NCBI GenBank assembly: GCA_022829145.1
Contig: CM040743.1
Coordinates: 34,389,841 to 34,453,840 of the forward strand
Direction: 5' to 3'
DNA from: Albula goreensis
Lineage: Eukaryota > Chordata > Actinopteri > Albuliformes > Albulidae
Length of the DNA: 64,000 nt
In this document: positions 45,901-55,454 of the stretch, in pieces
Position numbering within the stretch: position 1 is the stretch's first letter
Layout: every line of letters starts with the position of its first letter
Notes under the pieces: model-generated
The model's input: only the letters and a program-made list of their open reading frames with translations
Told to the model about the DNA's origin: nothing
Databases searched by the model: none
Position numbers and translations under genes: made by a program

Positions 45901-48424
45901 CCAACGATGTTGCACGTCTATCGCGGGCCTCATTTACGCCGTGGGAGGGCTGAACAGTGCAGGTACCGTGCATACCCAACCCTTTCCAAAACGGAGTACT
46001 CCAGTGAAGGCTAAGTCATTTAAATGGCTCTAGTTCGCTGTTTTGAAGTCCGCCTTTAGTAAAGTCATTGGACTGTGCTAAGCGCAGCTGTTACTGTTGT
46101 GCTCTGTCCAGGTGACTCTCTGAATGTAGTGGAGGTGTTCGACCCAATTGGGAACTGCTGGGAACGCTGTCAGCCAATGACCACCGCCCGCAGCCGCGTG
46201 GGCGTGGCAGTGATCAACGGGCTGCTCTACGCCATCGGCGGGTATGACGGCCAATCGCGGCTCAGCACAGTGGAAGTGTACAACCCAGAGACGGACACGT
46301 GGACGCGGGTGGCCAGCATGAACAGCCAGCGCAGGTGAGGTGGTTTTCTGCGTTTGCATATGTAAAGGCGGACATCCCAAACCTGAGGACATCCCAAACC
46401 TGTGTTTTTAATAAAATCAAATACAATGTTTTCTTTACTTTGCACAGAGGAATGGTTCTATGGAATGGAATGGGGTAGGATAATTGTCTTCCTTACACCA
46501 AAGTCACGAGAAGAAACATTAAGCGTAGCTCAAATCATCACAGAGAGTTTCCTTAGTGCTTTGCATGGGTTCCCAAACCCATGCTCACCACCTCTCCCTT
46601 TGTCACCCCCCTCTCCTTCTCCACAGTGCAATGGGTACAGTGGTGGTGGATGGACATATCTATGTGTGCGGAGGTTATGATGGAAAATCCTCTCTAAACT
46701 CCGTAGAGTGCTACTCCCCAGAGGCAGACAGGTAGAGTATGTCTGCTGAGTTTCAAGTGTCTCTGCATTTATTCTGTCTATTGGGCTGTATTTACACAGG
46801 TCATTGTTCCTTTGCATCTGACTCACCACATTTGCAGCATTATGTAGTCATTTACATTCCAAATGATCTGACCCGTCAAAGACATTTTCATTAGTGTGCT
46901 ACATCCATGTGCTATTTTTTGTTTTTTCTCAGTTCTTACATGTGCTGAATGCTTCGTTTTAAATGAGGATGATTCAAGGCTTAAAAATGATGTGGATATT
47001 GGATGTTGAGTGCTTAAAGTACTTGATTTTGACTGGCCCATGAAATTTAAAAAAATCTTTTCTTCTTTAGCTGTACACATCCAATATAACAGATGGTCCT
47101 TGAATTCTGAATTGCATATGATGTAGGAACCCATCAACTTGGTCAACAAATAAAGGGAAAGAGACTTTGGTAGTCAGTAGTCAAATAAGGTTTTTAGATA
47201 TATGGCTATTTTGACTGTGATTCGCATCATTCATTTCCATCTGTTGAAGGTGGCTGTAGTGAAACTCAATAGCCCATTTGTCACATCTAAGGATGTAATG
47301 CCATCTAGTGTTAGCATTTGGTATTGCATATTGTCTTCATCAGCTGTGTGCTTCCTCAACGGGAATGGAAACAGACCAGATCAGCAGACTGTTGAAATTA
47401 AGTTATTTTACAATTTATGTGATATAACCTAATTTGTCTGTACAATATGTGTGCTGCAGTTTAGTGATTTTTTGTTATTGCATAGCAACTTACATTTAGT
47501 TTAATTATGATTACAATCTAGAAAAAATCCCAATATACAATGAGCATGGAGCGTTATTTTTTTTTGAATACACTATTTATGAAAGAGTATCTGTTTCACT
47601 TAAGCTTAGAAATGACACTACACAATATTCATCTGTCTAAGTGTGCGTGTTCTTTATCTGTCATGGCCATGCAGGTGGACGATAGTGACGGAGATGAGCG
47701 CCAGTCGCAGTGCTGCTGGGGTAACGGTGTTTGACGGAAGGATCTTTGTGTCTGGCGGCCATGATGGTCTACAGATCTTCAACTCGGTCAGTATTGCACG
47801 GTCAGTCTGGTCAACAGACTGAGAATCTCACACATCAGTATCAACTGGTAACTGCGCAAGATGTGTTGAATTCATATTAGAGGCTTGAAATAAAGGTTCA
47901 GAGTCAAAATGTTAAAAAAACCTAAATTCAGTGCCAGAAACTTGGACTAATAAGCAGAAGCATAAATTTCAATGTGACTGCAGAATGTGCCATTAGCTCT
48001 GTATGTCTTCCTTACTGTAATTTTCCCTGTCTTGTAGGTGGAGTACTACAACCAGCACACAGCCTCATGGCACCCTGTGGCAGGGATGATGAACAAGCGC
48101 TGTCGTCATGGCGCTGCAGCTCTGGGCAGCCAGCTCTACGTTGCTGGGGGATACGACGGCTCAGGATTTCTCAGCGGGGCAGAGGTGTACAGCTCTGTAG
48201 CGGACCAGTGGAGCCACCTAGTGGCCATGAACACAAGGCGCAGCCGGGTATCATTGATGGCAAACTGTGGCCGGCTATATGCGGTCGGCGGCTACGACGG
48301 ACAGTCTAACCTCAATTCGGTGGAGATGTATGACGCCGAGACCAACCGCTGGACCTTTATGGCCCCCATGGTGTGTCATGAAGGTGGGGTCGGGGTGGGG
48401 TGTATACCCCTCCAGCCTGCTTAG
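36795..48424 (+). CDS. klhl18: Kelch-like protein 18, CUL3 adaptor (complete, 10 coding exons)
   Basis: KLHL18 is a BTB-BACK-Kelch substrate adaptor for CUL3 RING ubiquitin ligase. In mammals it acts on Aurora A at mitotic entry and on UNC119 in photoreceptors. The spliced product is 576 aa, close to human KLHL18 (574): BTB about 38-135, BACK about 140-240, six Kelch blades 285-575 with the GG signatures [46 protein letters not shown]. Exons: 36795-36929, 42055-42185, 43212-43352, 43573-43771, 45277-45437, 45826-45962, 46112-46334, 46627-46731, 47675-47786, 48038-48424. Every phase closes. The start is taken as the first ATG ([18 protein letters not shown]). In-frame Met3 and Met6 are alternatives. 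It ends [13 protein letters not shown], as in the family. Confidence 0.97.
36930..42054 (+). other. klhl18 intron 1 (5.1 kb)
   Basis: No exon or non-coding RNA seen. The first kilobase is unusually dense in GCTAGC/CTAGCTAGC and AACGTT words (36955-37850). The remainder is unique AT-rich DNA. Confidence 0.6.
42055..42185 (+). CDS. klhl18: klhl18 coding exon 2 (BTB)
   Basis: 131 bp, phase 0 to 2. [20 protein letters not shown] and [15 protein letters not shown] are the BTB dimerisation and CUL3-facing core. Confidence 0.97.
42186..43211 (+). other. klhl18 intron 2
   Basis: One kilobase, no exon or recognised repeat. A C/T-rich tract precedes the next acceptor. Confidence 0.5.
43212..43352 (+). 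CDS. klhl18: klhl18 coding exon 3 (BTB end)
   Basis: 141 bp, phase 2 to 2. It contains [20 protein letters not shown] and [20 protein letters not shown]. Confidence 0.97.
43573..43771 (+). CDS. klhl18: klhl18 coding exon 4 (BACK start)
   Basis: 199 bp, phase 2 to 0. [17 protein letters not shown] and [16 protein letters not shown] are typical of the BACK domain. Donor gtcagt. Confidence 0.97.
43784..43798 (+). promoter_or_regulatory. CTCF-like motif (forward)
   Basis: CCAGCAGGGGGCAGC is a near-consensus CTCF core (CCASYAGRKGGCRS). It sits 12 bases past the klhl18 exon 4 donor. Binding itself is inference. Confidence 0.5.
44161..44460 (+). repeat. tRNA-headed SINE-like dispersed repeat
   Basis: It starts with a tRNA-like head (GTAGCTCAGTGGGTAG as box A, then GGTTCAGTTTCC resembling box B). 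It continues with the familiar fish repeat words GGGTTTTCTCCGGGCTC, TTTCCTCCCACAGTCTAAAG, ACCTGTCCAAGGTGTC and ATGCTGGGATAGGCT. It is diverged and presumably inactive. Confidence 0.7.
44468..44502 (+). mobile_element. Tc1/mariner terminal fragment
   Basis: ACCAGTCAAAAGTTTGGACA followed by CACTTTCTCATTCAA matches the terminal inverted repeat start of a widespread vertebrate Tc1-like transposon. No transposase or second terminus follows, so it is a solo remnant, abutting the SINE-like element. Confidence 0.65.
45277..45437 (+). CDS. klhl18: klhl18 coding exon 5 (BACK end)
   Basis: 161 bp, phase 0 to 2. [15 protein letters not shown] and [19 protein letters not shown] complete the BACK domain. 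Confidence 0.97.
45826..45962 (+). CDS. klhl18: klhl18 coding exon 6 (Kelch start)
   Basis: 137 bp, phase 2 to 1. [19 protein letters not shown] and [14 protein letters not shown]; the first Kelch signature. Confidence 0.97.
46112..46334 (+). CDS. klhl18: klhl18 coding exon 7 (Kelch 1-2)
   Basis: 223 bp, phase 1 to 2. [19 protein letters not shown] and [20 protein letters not shown], ending [11 protein letters not shown]. Confidence 0.97.
46627..46731 (+). CDS. klhl18: klhl18 coding exon 8 (Kelch 3)
   Basis: 105 bp, phase 2 to 2. [19 protein letters not shown] and [14 protein letters not shown]. The donor is gtagag, non-consensus at +4 to +6. Confidence 0.96.
46732..47674 (+). other. klhl18 intron 8
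   Basis: 940 bases, AT-rich. It contains a reverse CTCF-like TGCCATCTAGTGT at 47299-47311. No exon. Confidence 0.5.
47675..47786 (+). CDS. klhl18: klhl18 coding exon 9 (Kelch 4)
   Basis: 112 bp, phase 2 to 0. [19 protein letters not shown] and [16 protein letters not shown]. Confidence 0.97.
48038..48424 (+). CDS. klhl18: klhl18 coding exon 10 (Kelch 5-6, stop)
   Basis: 128 codons plus [42 protein letters not shown] and [20 protein letters not shown], ending [15 protein letters not shown]. Confidence 0.97.
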   Translation: MEYYNQHTASWHPVAGMMNKRCRHGAAALGSQLYVAGGYDGSGFLSGAEVYSSVADQWSHLVAMNTRRSRVSLMANCGRLYAVGGYDGQSNLNSVEMYDAETNRWTFMAPMVCHEGGVGVGCIPLQPA

Positions 48425-49305
48425 CCCTGCTCACACCCCCCTTTAGCATAATTGGGGTAGAGACCTCTCCTTTTTTATTTTTGCATTTTGTTGTAACAGT
48501 TGATCAAACTTCCAAAACAGAAATTATGATGACAACATGATGATGTAACCAATGGATGTGTTTCCCTTCCTGGAGAGGAAGTGACTTAATGGGTCTATTT
48601 TTTTTAGGGCTTTTGTTTTTTCAGAAGGCTTATGAACTGTAAGGAACTTGGCAAGTGTACTATGAAGGGGAAACAACACACACAGACAGACAGACACACA
48701 CAGCTGTCCTTATCTGCCTCATGGGGAGGCATGTTTGTGATATCCAGAGGTCACTTGCTTTGTGTCCTCAGTGGACCATATCTTGGACGCTTGCAAGCCG
48801 CTGACCAGTGGATGGCCGGACAGCTGGACCAGGAGGAGCTGGGTCATGCCCAGGGCAAAGGGATGACAGAGCAGTTTGGAGGGGGGGAAAGGGGACAGGC
48901 ACAGGATGCAAATTGTCCCAATAGGCCACCTCCCCAAACAAGCTCCGCCTTTCCTTATGGCAGATGGAGCGCACACATTTCCTCCGCCCCACCGCTTAAG
49001 GGCCCTACAGCGGATAGCAGTGCAGGAGGAGTGGGCTCTTGCCTGGGCCGTGCAGAGTAGGACCTGGCCACTGGAACTCTGTGTTATCACCTCTGGACAG
49101 CGGTTGGCACACACACAATGACTGTCAGGGAGGTTGCTGGTGCACATAATTCTTTGAACTGGAAACTTAGACGGGATATGGGGATATGTATAGCAAAATA
49201 CGGTACAACTGCAATCACTCCAAGGTGAGGTAAACACAAGTCAATGGGTTACTGGGAGAAAATCATTGAATGATTGTGTTAAGTGGGATAATTAAATAAT
49301 CTTCC

Positions 49306-49306
<1 letters not shown>

Positions 49307-49345
<39 letters not shown>
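49307..49345 (+). repeat. (TTA)n microsatellite
   Basis: Thirteen uninterrupted TTA units, within the probable klhl18 3'UTR. Confidence 0.95.
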
Positions 49346-49346
<1 letters not shown>

Positions 49347-50899
49347 AATCCCATATTCTGTTTGAAATTGATTGGGAGACTGTACTTTGCACCAGGGTGT
49401 GTAAGCCAATGAATTTTTTTGTAGACGGGGAAATGGTCTGAATGCAGCACTGTTAGCAGTAACTTGCCCTAGATTCAGATTGTTTTTTGGGGGTTTGAAA
49501 TCGATTCAGACACGTGCAATCAGCCAACAGCTCTTACCCACAAGTCTGTGGCATTAGCCAGAGCAGTTTGCCACCCCAGTGTTGTCAGCAGGCACATGAC
49601 TGCCTTGAGAGACACAGCTGCTCCACTGGTTCTTTTCTTATTTGCGCAGTTCCGCTAATGGGATCAGGCCAAAAAAAAATATATTTTGACATGTAATCTG
49701 ATGTGTGCTGCTGGCCCCTTGCATTTAATGCAAAGGTGTGTTTGCGGTGTATGTTGTTCAAAAAAAAAAAAAAACATGGTGCAACATGGGAGTGACATCA
49801 GGTGACATTCCAAGATGACAGAGAGCACGGCCCAAGTTACCTCACCGTCAGCTGCTTTCTCCTTGTGGTCACATCTCTGGCTGGTATGCAATTTTGAGAC
49901 AGGTTTTGATACCAAAAAAAAAAAAAAAAAAGCCACCTACATCCCAACATTCCTTCAATGTTCATACAGGATAACCTGTCATAGTGTTGCAAGACTTTCT
50001 TGCGCTAACTGGGATGCTAGTCACCTAGGAGGACAAAGACTTAACATTCCCTCTGAAATGTGGGACTATCTGTGTCCCTGATCAGGCAATGTGGTGTCAC
50101 TTGAGCAGTTAATGGTGTTTTGCTTTCAATACAAATTTTAGACCAATGCCCAGGTTCAGTTTAATGAGGCTGCTCTCTGACCTTTATTTTGAGCAACAAG
50201 GCAACAGCGTTATAATTTTGGCAGTAGCTGAAGTTAAACAACAAATGTTTGAGTGAACCAAAATTTGTCACTCAAAGCGAAGGATATGATAGTCTGAGTG
50301 AATATGATTTTGTTGCTGCATTCTGATGCAAAAATAATTAATGTGGGATTAACTACTGTGAACTCATAATGTTGATGTTAATAATGTCATAGCTGCATTT
50401 TCTGCTGATATTATTGTAATGTACATTTTTTGTATCTTCCAGTTATGATTGCAGTATTTTTACAACCCTGATTTTTGGTACTGTACCTCAGTTCTTAATA
50501 TTTATTTTTGGTTATGTTTGTTTTCATTTAGTGCAGTTGCACATAACTGTCTAATAACTTTTAACTCTTGAAAACTTAAAATTGTTATTATTGTATAATT
50601 ACTGTAATCTGAATGTTAATTGAATACATTGATCTCTTTTCTGTCCCCCAGTGTTTTCTTCTGTTGCCTACATCTGTAGGTGATGGTAATACTGGTGGGT
50701 GATTGTTAAAAATTAAAGGAAAAGGACCTGAATTGCCGATTTATTTCCACTGAAAACATTACATTCTGTGGTCAAGCAGAGAAGGTTGACTAAACAGTGT
50801 CACTCCTGACGAACTTGACCGCAAATTTTTCACGCATCAAAATGAACATCAGCCTTCAGTTGAAGACATCCTCATCCTCAGTGCTTCTGGTAATTACAA

Positions 50900-50905
50900 A
50901 ATAAA
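50900..50905 (+). terminator. candidate klhl18 poly(A) signal
   Basis: AATAAA followed within 20 bases by GT-rich aatgtgtaag. An alternative ATTAAA lies at about 50710. This assigns the 3' end by position only. Confidence 0.45.
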
Positions 50906-51509
50906 AATGTGTAAGTCTAAGATACTCTCCTCCCTAAGCTAAAAATTGTTTTAAAGATTTTACTAATTTATATTTAGAAAAAAAACATTCTTTTAACGTG
51001 TCGGAAAATAAGGTAAAATTAGACTGGCGTCCACAGTTGTCTCGTTTAATCTCTGTCAGTACATTTTATACTGTATGAGCTCGCTTAAGCTTATAGCGTT
51101 GTGACAAAACAGTTATCTAAACCCTTTGAATGCATTATTGGATCTCTCATAAATAATAGCAATCTGCTCTGCTGTTCTACAGCCCCTAAAAACATTTGAA
51201 TGCTCTCGGGCAAAATGTCCGTGATTTATGATTCATTATGTGTTACTGGGTAGTCAATATTTATAAAGACTAGTACTTGCTAAAAGGCACTTGAGGTTAT
51301 GTAATTACATTTACATATTACAAACAATGAGTCTGTAACATGTTGACAATGTGCTGTCGGTTATAACAATGTATCTCACCCTGGTTCAGTACACGGGTCT
51401 GTAGGATGTGTTGCCTCTGAGGCAGGTGAAAACGTAAACTATAAATATTATGATGGGGAGGCGCAGAATGTTTTACCCCGCCCAACTAAAGCGATTGTAG
51501 CAGACCGCT

Positions 51510-51516
51510 TATAAAG
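51510..51516 (+). promoter_or_regulatory. TATA box of small secreted-protein gene
   Basis: TATAAAG lies 58 bases before the ATG at 51568. A start about 30 bases downstream (around 51540) would give a 5'UTR of about 28 bases. None of the other promoters visible here (klhl18, cdv3) has such a box, suggesting tissue-restricted expression. Confidence 0.65.
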
Positions 51517-51567
51517 AGACACCTGTTTGGTACTTCTTCCAGTTTCCTGACAGACAGGCAAACCAAC

Positions 51568-51678
51568 ATGGCAAAGTGTGCGCTTCTGATGCTGTGCTTT
51601 CTTGGCATTGCCTTGACTTTTTCATCGGCTGCCCCCGCGAATACGTATGGCAAACCAACCCAAGTTCCACCACTTAAG
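51568..51678 (+). CDS. small secreted protein, exon 1 (signal peptide)
   Basis: Thirty-seven codons; aaccaacATGG context, hydrophobic core LLMLCFLGIALTF, consensus donor gtaagt. Strongest evidence for the gene. Confidence 0.75.
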
Positions 51679-53077
51679 GTAAGTCACCCTGTCTATTTTC
51701 CACAGAAACTTGGCGTGTGCCATCCATGTCATCCCTGTATCCGATAGCCTAACTATGGTAACTGCAGCCGATGTTACTGGAATAATTTAATGTTGCCTTA
51801 TAAGCATATACATTTTGGAATAAATACATAAATATATACATTTTTATTAATAATAAATTATGAATAGATACAGTGATGTTCGGTCCACTATTGCCAAGCT
51901 GCAAACCATGATGATTATATGCCTTGACGCCAAGTTCAAGGAACAGTTATTACCCGCTTTTTCTTGGGCTTCAAAACAAACGTAATAGCAGCCCTACAAA
52001 TTACATCGTCTGAACTAATGTTTCCTCTGAATCTTACCTTAGAATCTTGTCAGGGATGCAGACAGACGTGTTAGGGTAAAATAAGCAGATATTTTAGTTG
52101 AAACACGGATTATCATAGTTTCTGTTACTAATAACTGCACATATTTTAGACTTTTGAAACGTTTTGAATCGTTTTTATTTCATACTTAAAATTTTCAACG
52201 AGCTACAGATTATTTTTTTTTTTTTATCACATCTGACAACTCAAATAACACAACATATTTATTGTGGTATTAATGTACTGGGACCTGCCATGACAGCCAC
52301 TAAATCATATATTGTAGAGCTCTTCTATTTTGATATTATACTGTACTTCTCTTGTAAGAATGCATTAAGGTTAACTCGTTCTTAAAGGAATTTATTAGTA
52401 TAAACTCAAGTGGAGCCACAAGTTAGTGCTGAACCAGAAAAGTGGCCAAAACATTAAACCAAATGAGATTAATGATATTTTGTGAGTCTGTCAGGTAACG
52501 TTACAATTGAAAGCCAGGTTTCAAAAGCTTGACATAGACGTGGAAATACCAATGAATTGTTTCTTTTGGTTGTTTTCCTCAAGGTCAAGGAAAAATCCAG
52601 TGGTTCAATGTATAGAATTCAATGTTTCTTGAATTCCAGAATGTTGCATGATTGTAACCCTAAGTGTAATACAGGTTTTGTACCTACATTCATGGTAGCC
52701 TTAAGTAGCCTACTGCAGTTCACATGGGTGCAAAATGATGAATAAAACATTTTCCAACACATATACACAGCAGGAAAGGATTTGCCAGGGAACCACGCAG
52801 AGTAACGCTAATGGGCACGCTGAATCGCTGAGTACTCACCAGGATCAGCAGCAGGTGAGGCTTGCATTTACCAGACACTGACCAAACTGAATGAAAGTGT
52901 TGAGGAATATCAGTCTGAGTGAATGGCTGTCTCCCATAGGTTGGGAGGACTCCAGCCACACCCACTCAGACTCGCATGGGGAGAGCCGCCTCAACCCCCT
53001 CCAAGAAAGTTCCTCGCCCCTGTCCTGGCTGCTTCTCAGTTATTGGAGACCCAGGGATAGGACAGACAGGACAATAA
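51568..53077 (+). CDS. uncharacterised small secreted protein (about 109 aa, 3 coding exons)
   Basis: I do not recognise the family. Exons 51568-51678, 52774-52854 (or from 52771, one extra Gln) and 52940-53077 join in phase 0 throughout. The N-terminus MAKCALLMLCFLGIALTFSS is a clear signal peptide, cleavage likely after SSA near residue 21. The rest is polar: GKPTQVPPLK, ERICQGTTQSNANGHAESLS, then GRTPATPTQTRMGRAASTP, a dibasic KK, and the end VPRPCPGCFSVIGDP-GIGQTGQ with a Cys-x-x-Cys pair. One further Cys (exon 2) remains in the mature chain. The dibasic site and two Gly-Arg sites could mark a propeptide, but that is inference. A TATA box and a 3' poly(A) signal frame it. Weak point: exon 2 has a poor pyrimidine tract, and exon 3 is long-open in all frames. 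Confidence 0.6.
52774..52854 (+). CDS. small secreted protein, exon 2
   Basis: Twenty-seven codons, Gln/Ser/Asn-rich. Only the frame continuing exon 1 is open: the other two have stops. Acceptor acacag or cagcag, donor gtgagg. Confidence 0.55.
52940..53077 (+). CDS. small secreted protein, exon 3 with stop
   Basis: Forty-five codons plus TAA in the phase-0 frame. A perfect gtgagt donor begins two bases after the stop, at 53079. An intron in the 3'UTR is therefore likely, with the terminal exon starting at about 53564. Confidence 0.55.
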   Translation, partial: VGRTPATPTQTRMGRAASTPSKKVPRPCPGCFSVIGDPGIGQTGQ

Positions 53078-53563
53078 AGTGAGTTACTGGCTATTGGCAG
53101 GGATTTGAGACTTTCATCAAACCCCCAGACTGGGTGTAGCTGTCGCATACTGTTTGACTCATCTGTCTTCGGAAATTTTAGTTTGGTTACACTAGCCCTA
53201 CTTAATTTGGGGTCCATGAAGCCCTTCTCCAGGTCCATTATTGAGGGAGTAAAGAGATCCTGTCACACTGAGATTCCAGCTGTGAGATATTGTTTCAGAG
53301 TCGTAAGATCTTAGATGAACCATATCAAATAAGATAATACATTTGTTTTTATATAAAGACTGGAAGAAATGTGTACTTAATACTTCTGTTTGACCTCCAA
53401 GGTATATTTTAATCTATGTTTCTGATCCGAAACCAAATAGGGTACTGGGAAACATTTATTTACCCAATCTGTGGCTAAGGGCTAAGTAGGTAGTGAGGCT
53501 TATGTACTTCTATATGGTCATATAGAGGTTGATTTAAATTGAAAAAGGCCTGTTTCTGTTCAG

Positions 53564-54140
53564 ATTCTGATGCTGTGAGGTGGAACAAGGCAACGGGACA
53601 ACAATCTGCATCAGTTGCATGATTGACGGAACTGCCATCTTCTCTGGATGAAGACTGGCCCTGTCAGTATGATCTCTTTCTCACACAGACTGCCAAGTGC
53701 AAGCATAGTCACCCATACATTATAACACTCATGGATTAACTACTGTCGAGGTAATGAGAATCAGAATCTGATATGGTTTATATTCCCTGACCGCAGCCCC
53801 TGTTACTCCCCTAGGTGTGAGTAGAGAATAACAGAAACATCCATCTTTGGCAATTTAAATTATGGTTCTCCATCAAATTTAAACTTAGAGACCAAGAAAT
53901 ATTTGTCTACTGTTAATGTAATGAAGGTTGGTTGATGATGTACAGTTTGTGTCTATAAACCCTGATTGCTCAAAGTACAGGATTCATACAAGACGCAATC
54001 TTTGAGTTTGTCCATTCTGCTAACGGCGACTGTTTTTAATAGGGACTTTTGGAAGGCATTTTGTTGACATGTTGCTCTGACGAGTTGGTGGCACTGTAAT
54101 GCTGACAAGGGGAAATAAAGCACTTTATGTTATGACTGCC
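53564..54140 (+). other. small gene, terminal non-coding exon
   Basis: Acceptor tttctgttcag at 53553-53563. The sequence then runs without long open frame to AATAAA at 54114-54119, with GT-rich sequence (gtagtggtgttatctgtggg) after it. Inferred 3'UTR. Confidence 0.5.
54114..54119 (+). terminator. poly(A) signal of small gene
   Basis: AATAAA with a good GT-rich downstream element from about 54148. It lies before the convergent cdv3 3' end at about 55455. Confidence 0.65.
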
Positions 54141-55454
54141 TAGACTGTAGTGGTGTTATCTGTGGGTGCAATTTAATCTTGCTAGGCTAAACAATTTACC
54201 ATATGCGCCACACTTTTTGCACTCTACAAATATTTTGTTCATATAGCTGAGTCATTTGGTAGCACACCTTTGCCTGAAAAGCAAAACAGATGTATCTCAC
54301 TCTCAGCTAGTCCAATCACGTCCTGGACCCAAGCCACAATGCCACACAGAGTGTCCACTGCTGAAGATGTCATGGCTGTTGCGCACTTTCTCTGAGTGAT
54401 GAGTAATGGACTGTTTTGTCATGCTTCTGAACTGATGCTGTGCCAGAACTAAATGTGTAACATTGGGTCATTTGGTTGAACAAAATTTAGATAAAATACA
54501 TTGTGGTTGGATTGAAAGAGGGTTCCTTTGTCCAATAAACATTTACACCTTCGTTCACAAAAATGAAAGGGCTCAAAATGTAAGTGTTCCAATTAAAGCA
54601 ATGTTCCTCACAGGAGGAATAATCTTGCTGTAAATTCTTGGCTAAAACCTCAGTGGGAAAGCAAATTACAGCTCTGCACCTCCTGAGTCACAACGGGGAT
54701 CACTGAAGCGAGTGACTCAGTATTTGGCCAGCCCTTGAAGAGTAAGCCGTTAAACTTTTGGGTCATACTACCCACAATTCATAGCTCAGGTGACCTCCCC
54801 CCGCCACCCTCCCCAGGTCCAAGACCTTTTCATAATTGATCTTCACAGAGGACTGAACCTCTATTCCCAAAAGAGAATTTTGCTCTGTCTTAAATACAAC
54901 TGAACACACAGAAAAACTAAAATAATGTGGTCTGAATACCTAATATTGTTTCAAGAGGCCATGGCAAGGCCACCTCCTGAGGTTTAACCAGGTCCAGATA
55001 AATATAAAAAAAAAAAAAAGAGGAAAGATCCACCCACTTCAGAGACTGTCACTTCCTTTTGTATACCTTTAATTTAATATTAGGTAACGGACCGGAGTCA
55101 AGATTACCATTATCAGATGGGCATATGGATAAACGTGCCCTTGTTATAATGAAACAACTTTGTCACTAACATTTACTAATAAAGTACTTTTTTTAGCTGA
55201 ATTAATATTTACTCTGTTTAAGAAATGTGTGTTTTCAGGAAAATACTCAATGTGCAAGGGGACTGAAAGAGTGCATAGATCTTATATAAACACCAAGAAA
55301 AAAAAAAAGAAAAAGAAAGAAAAAAATGTTAAATGAGCATGACAAAAACATCAGAAGGGAAAAAACTAAGGGAAAGAAACAAACCATTTCTATGGCCTTT
55401 TCACATTGACCCTTAAAATGATTTTTAAAGAAAAACCTACTGACACAAACAAGC
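54141..55454. other. convergent intergenic DNA
   Basis: 1.3 kb between two convergent 3' ends. A-rich tracts at about 55007-55020 and 55299-55325; nothing else supported. Confidence 0.55.

Larger units (their letters stand above)
48425..50925 (+). other. klhl18: klhl18 3'UTR and trailing sequence
   Basis: No open gene. It contains a (TTA)n tract at 49307-49345 and poly(A) runs near 49760 and 49915. The 3' end is uncertain: ATTAAA at about 50710 or AATAAA at 50900-50905 are the candidate signals. Confidence 0.55.

Noticed and set aside
51568-53077. Natriuretic peptide, cathelicidin or hepcidin identity for the small gene
   Set aside because: The Cys spacing and ring sequence do not fit a natriuretic peptide, there is no cathelin domain, and there is no eight-Cys hepcidin pattern.
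52891-53082. Alternative frame of exon 3 in the small gene (WEDSSHTHSDSH...)
   Set aside because: It stays open past the other frames, but needs a phase that exons 1 and 2 do not supply.
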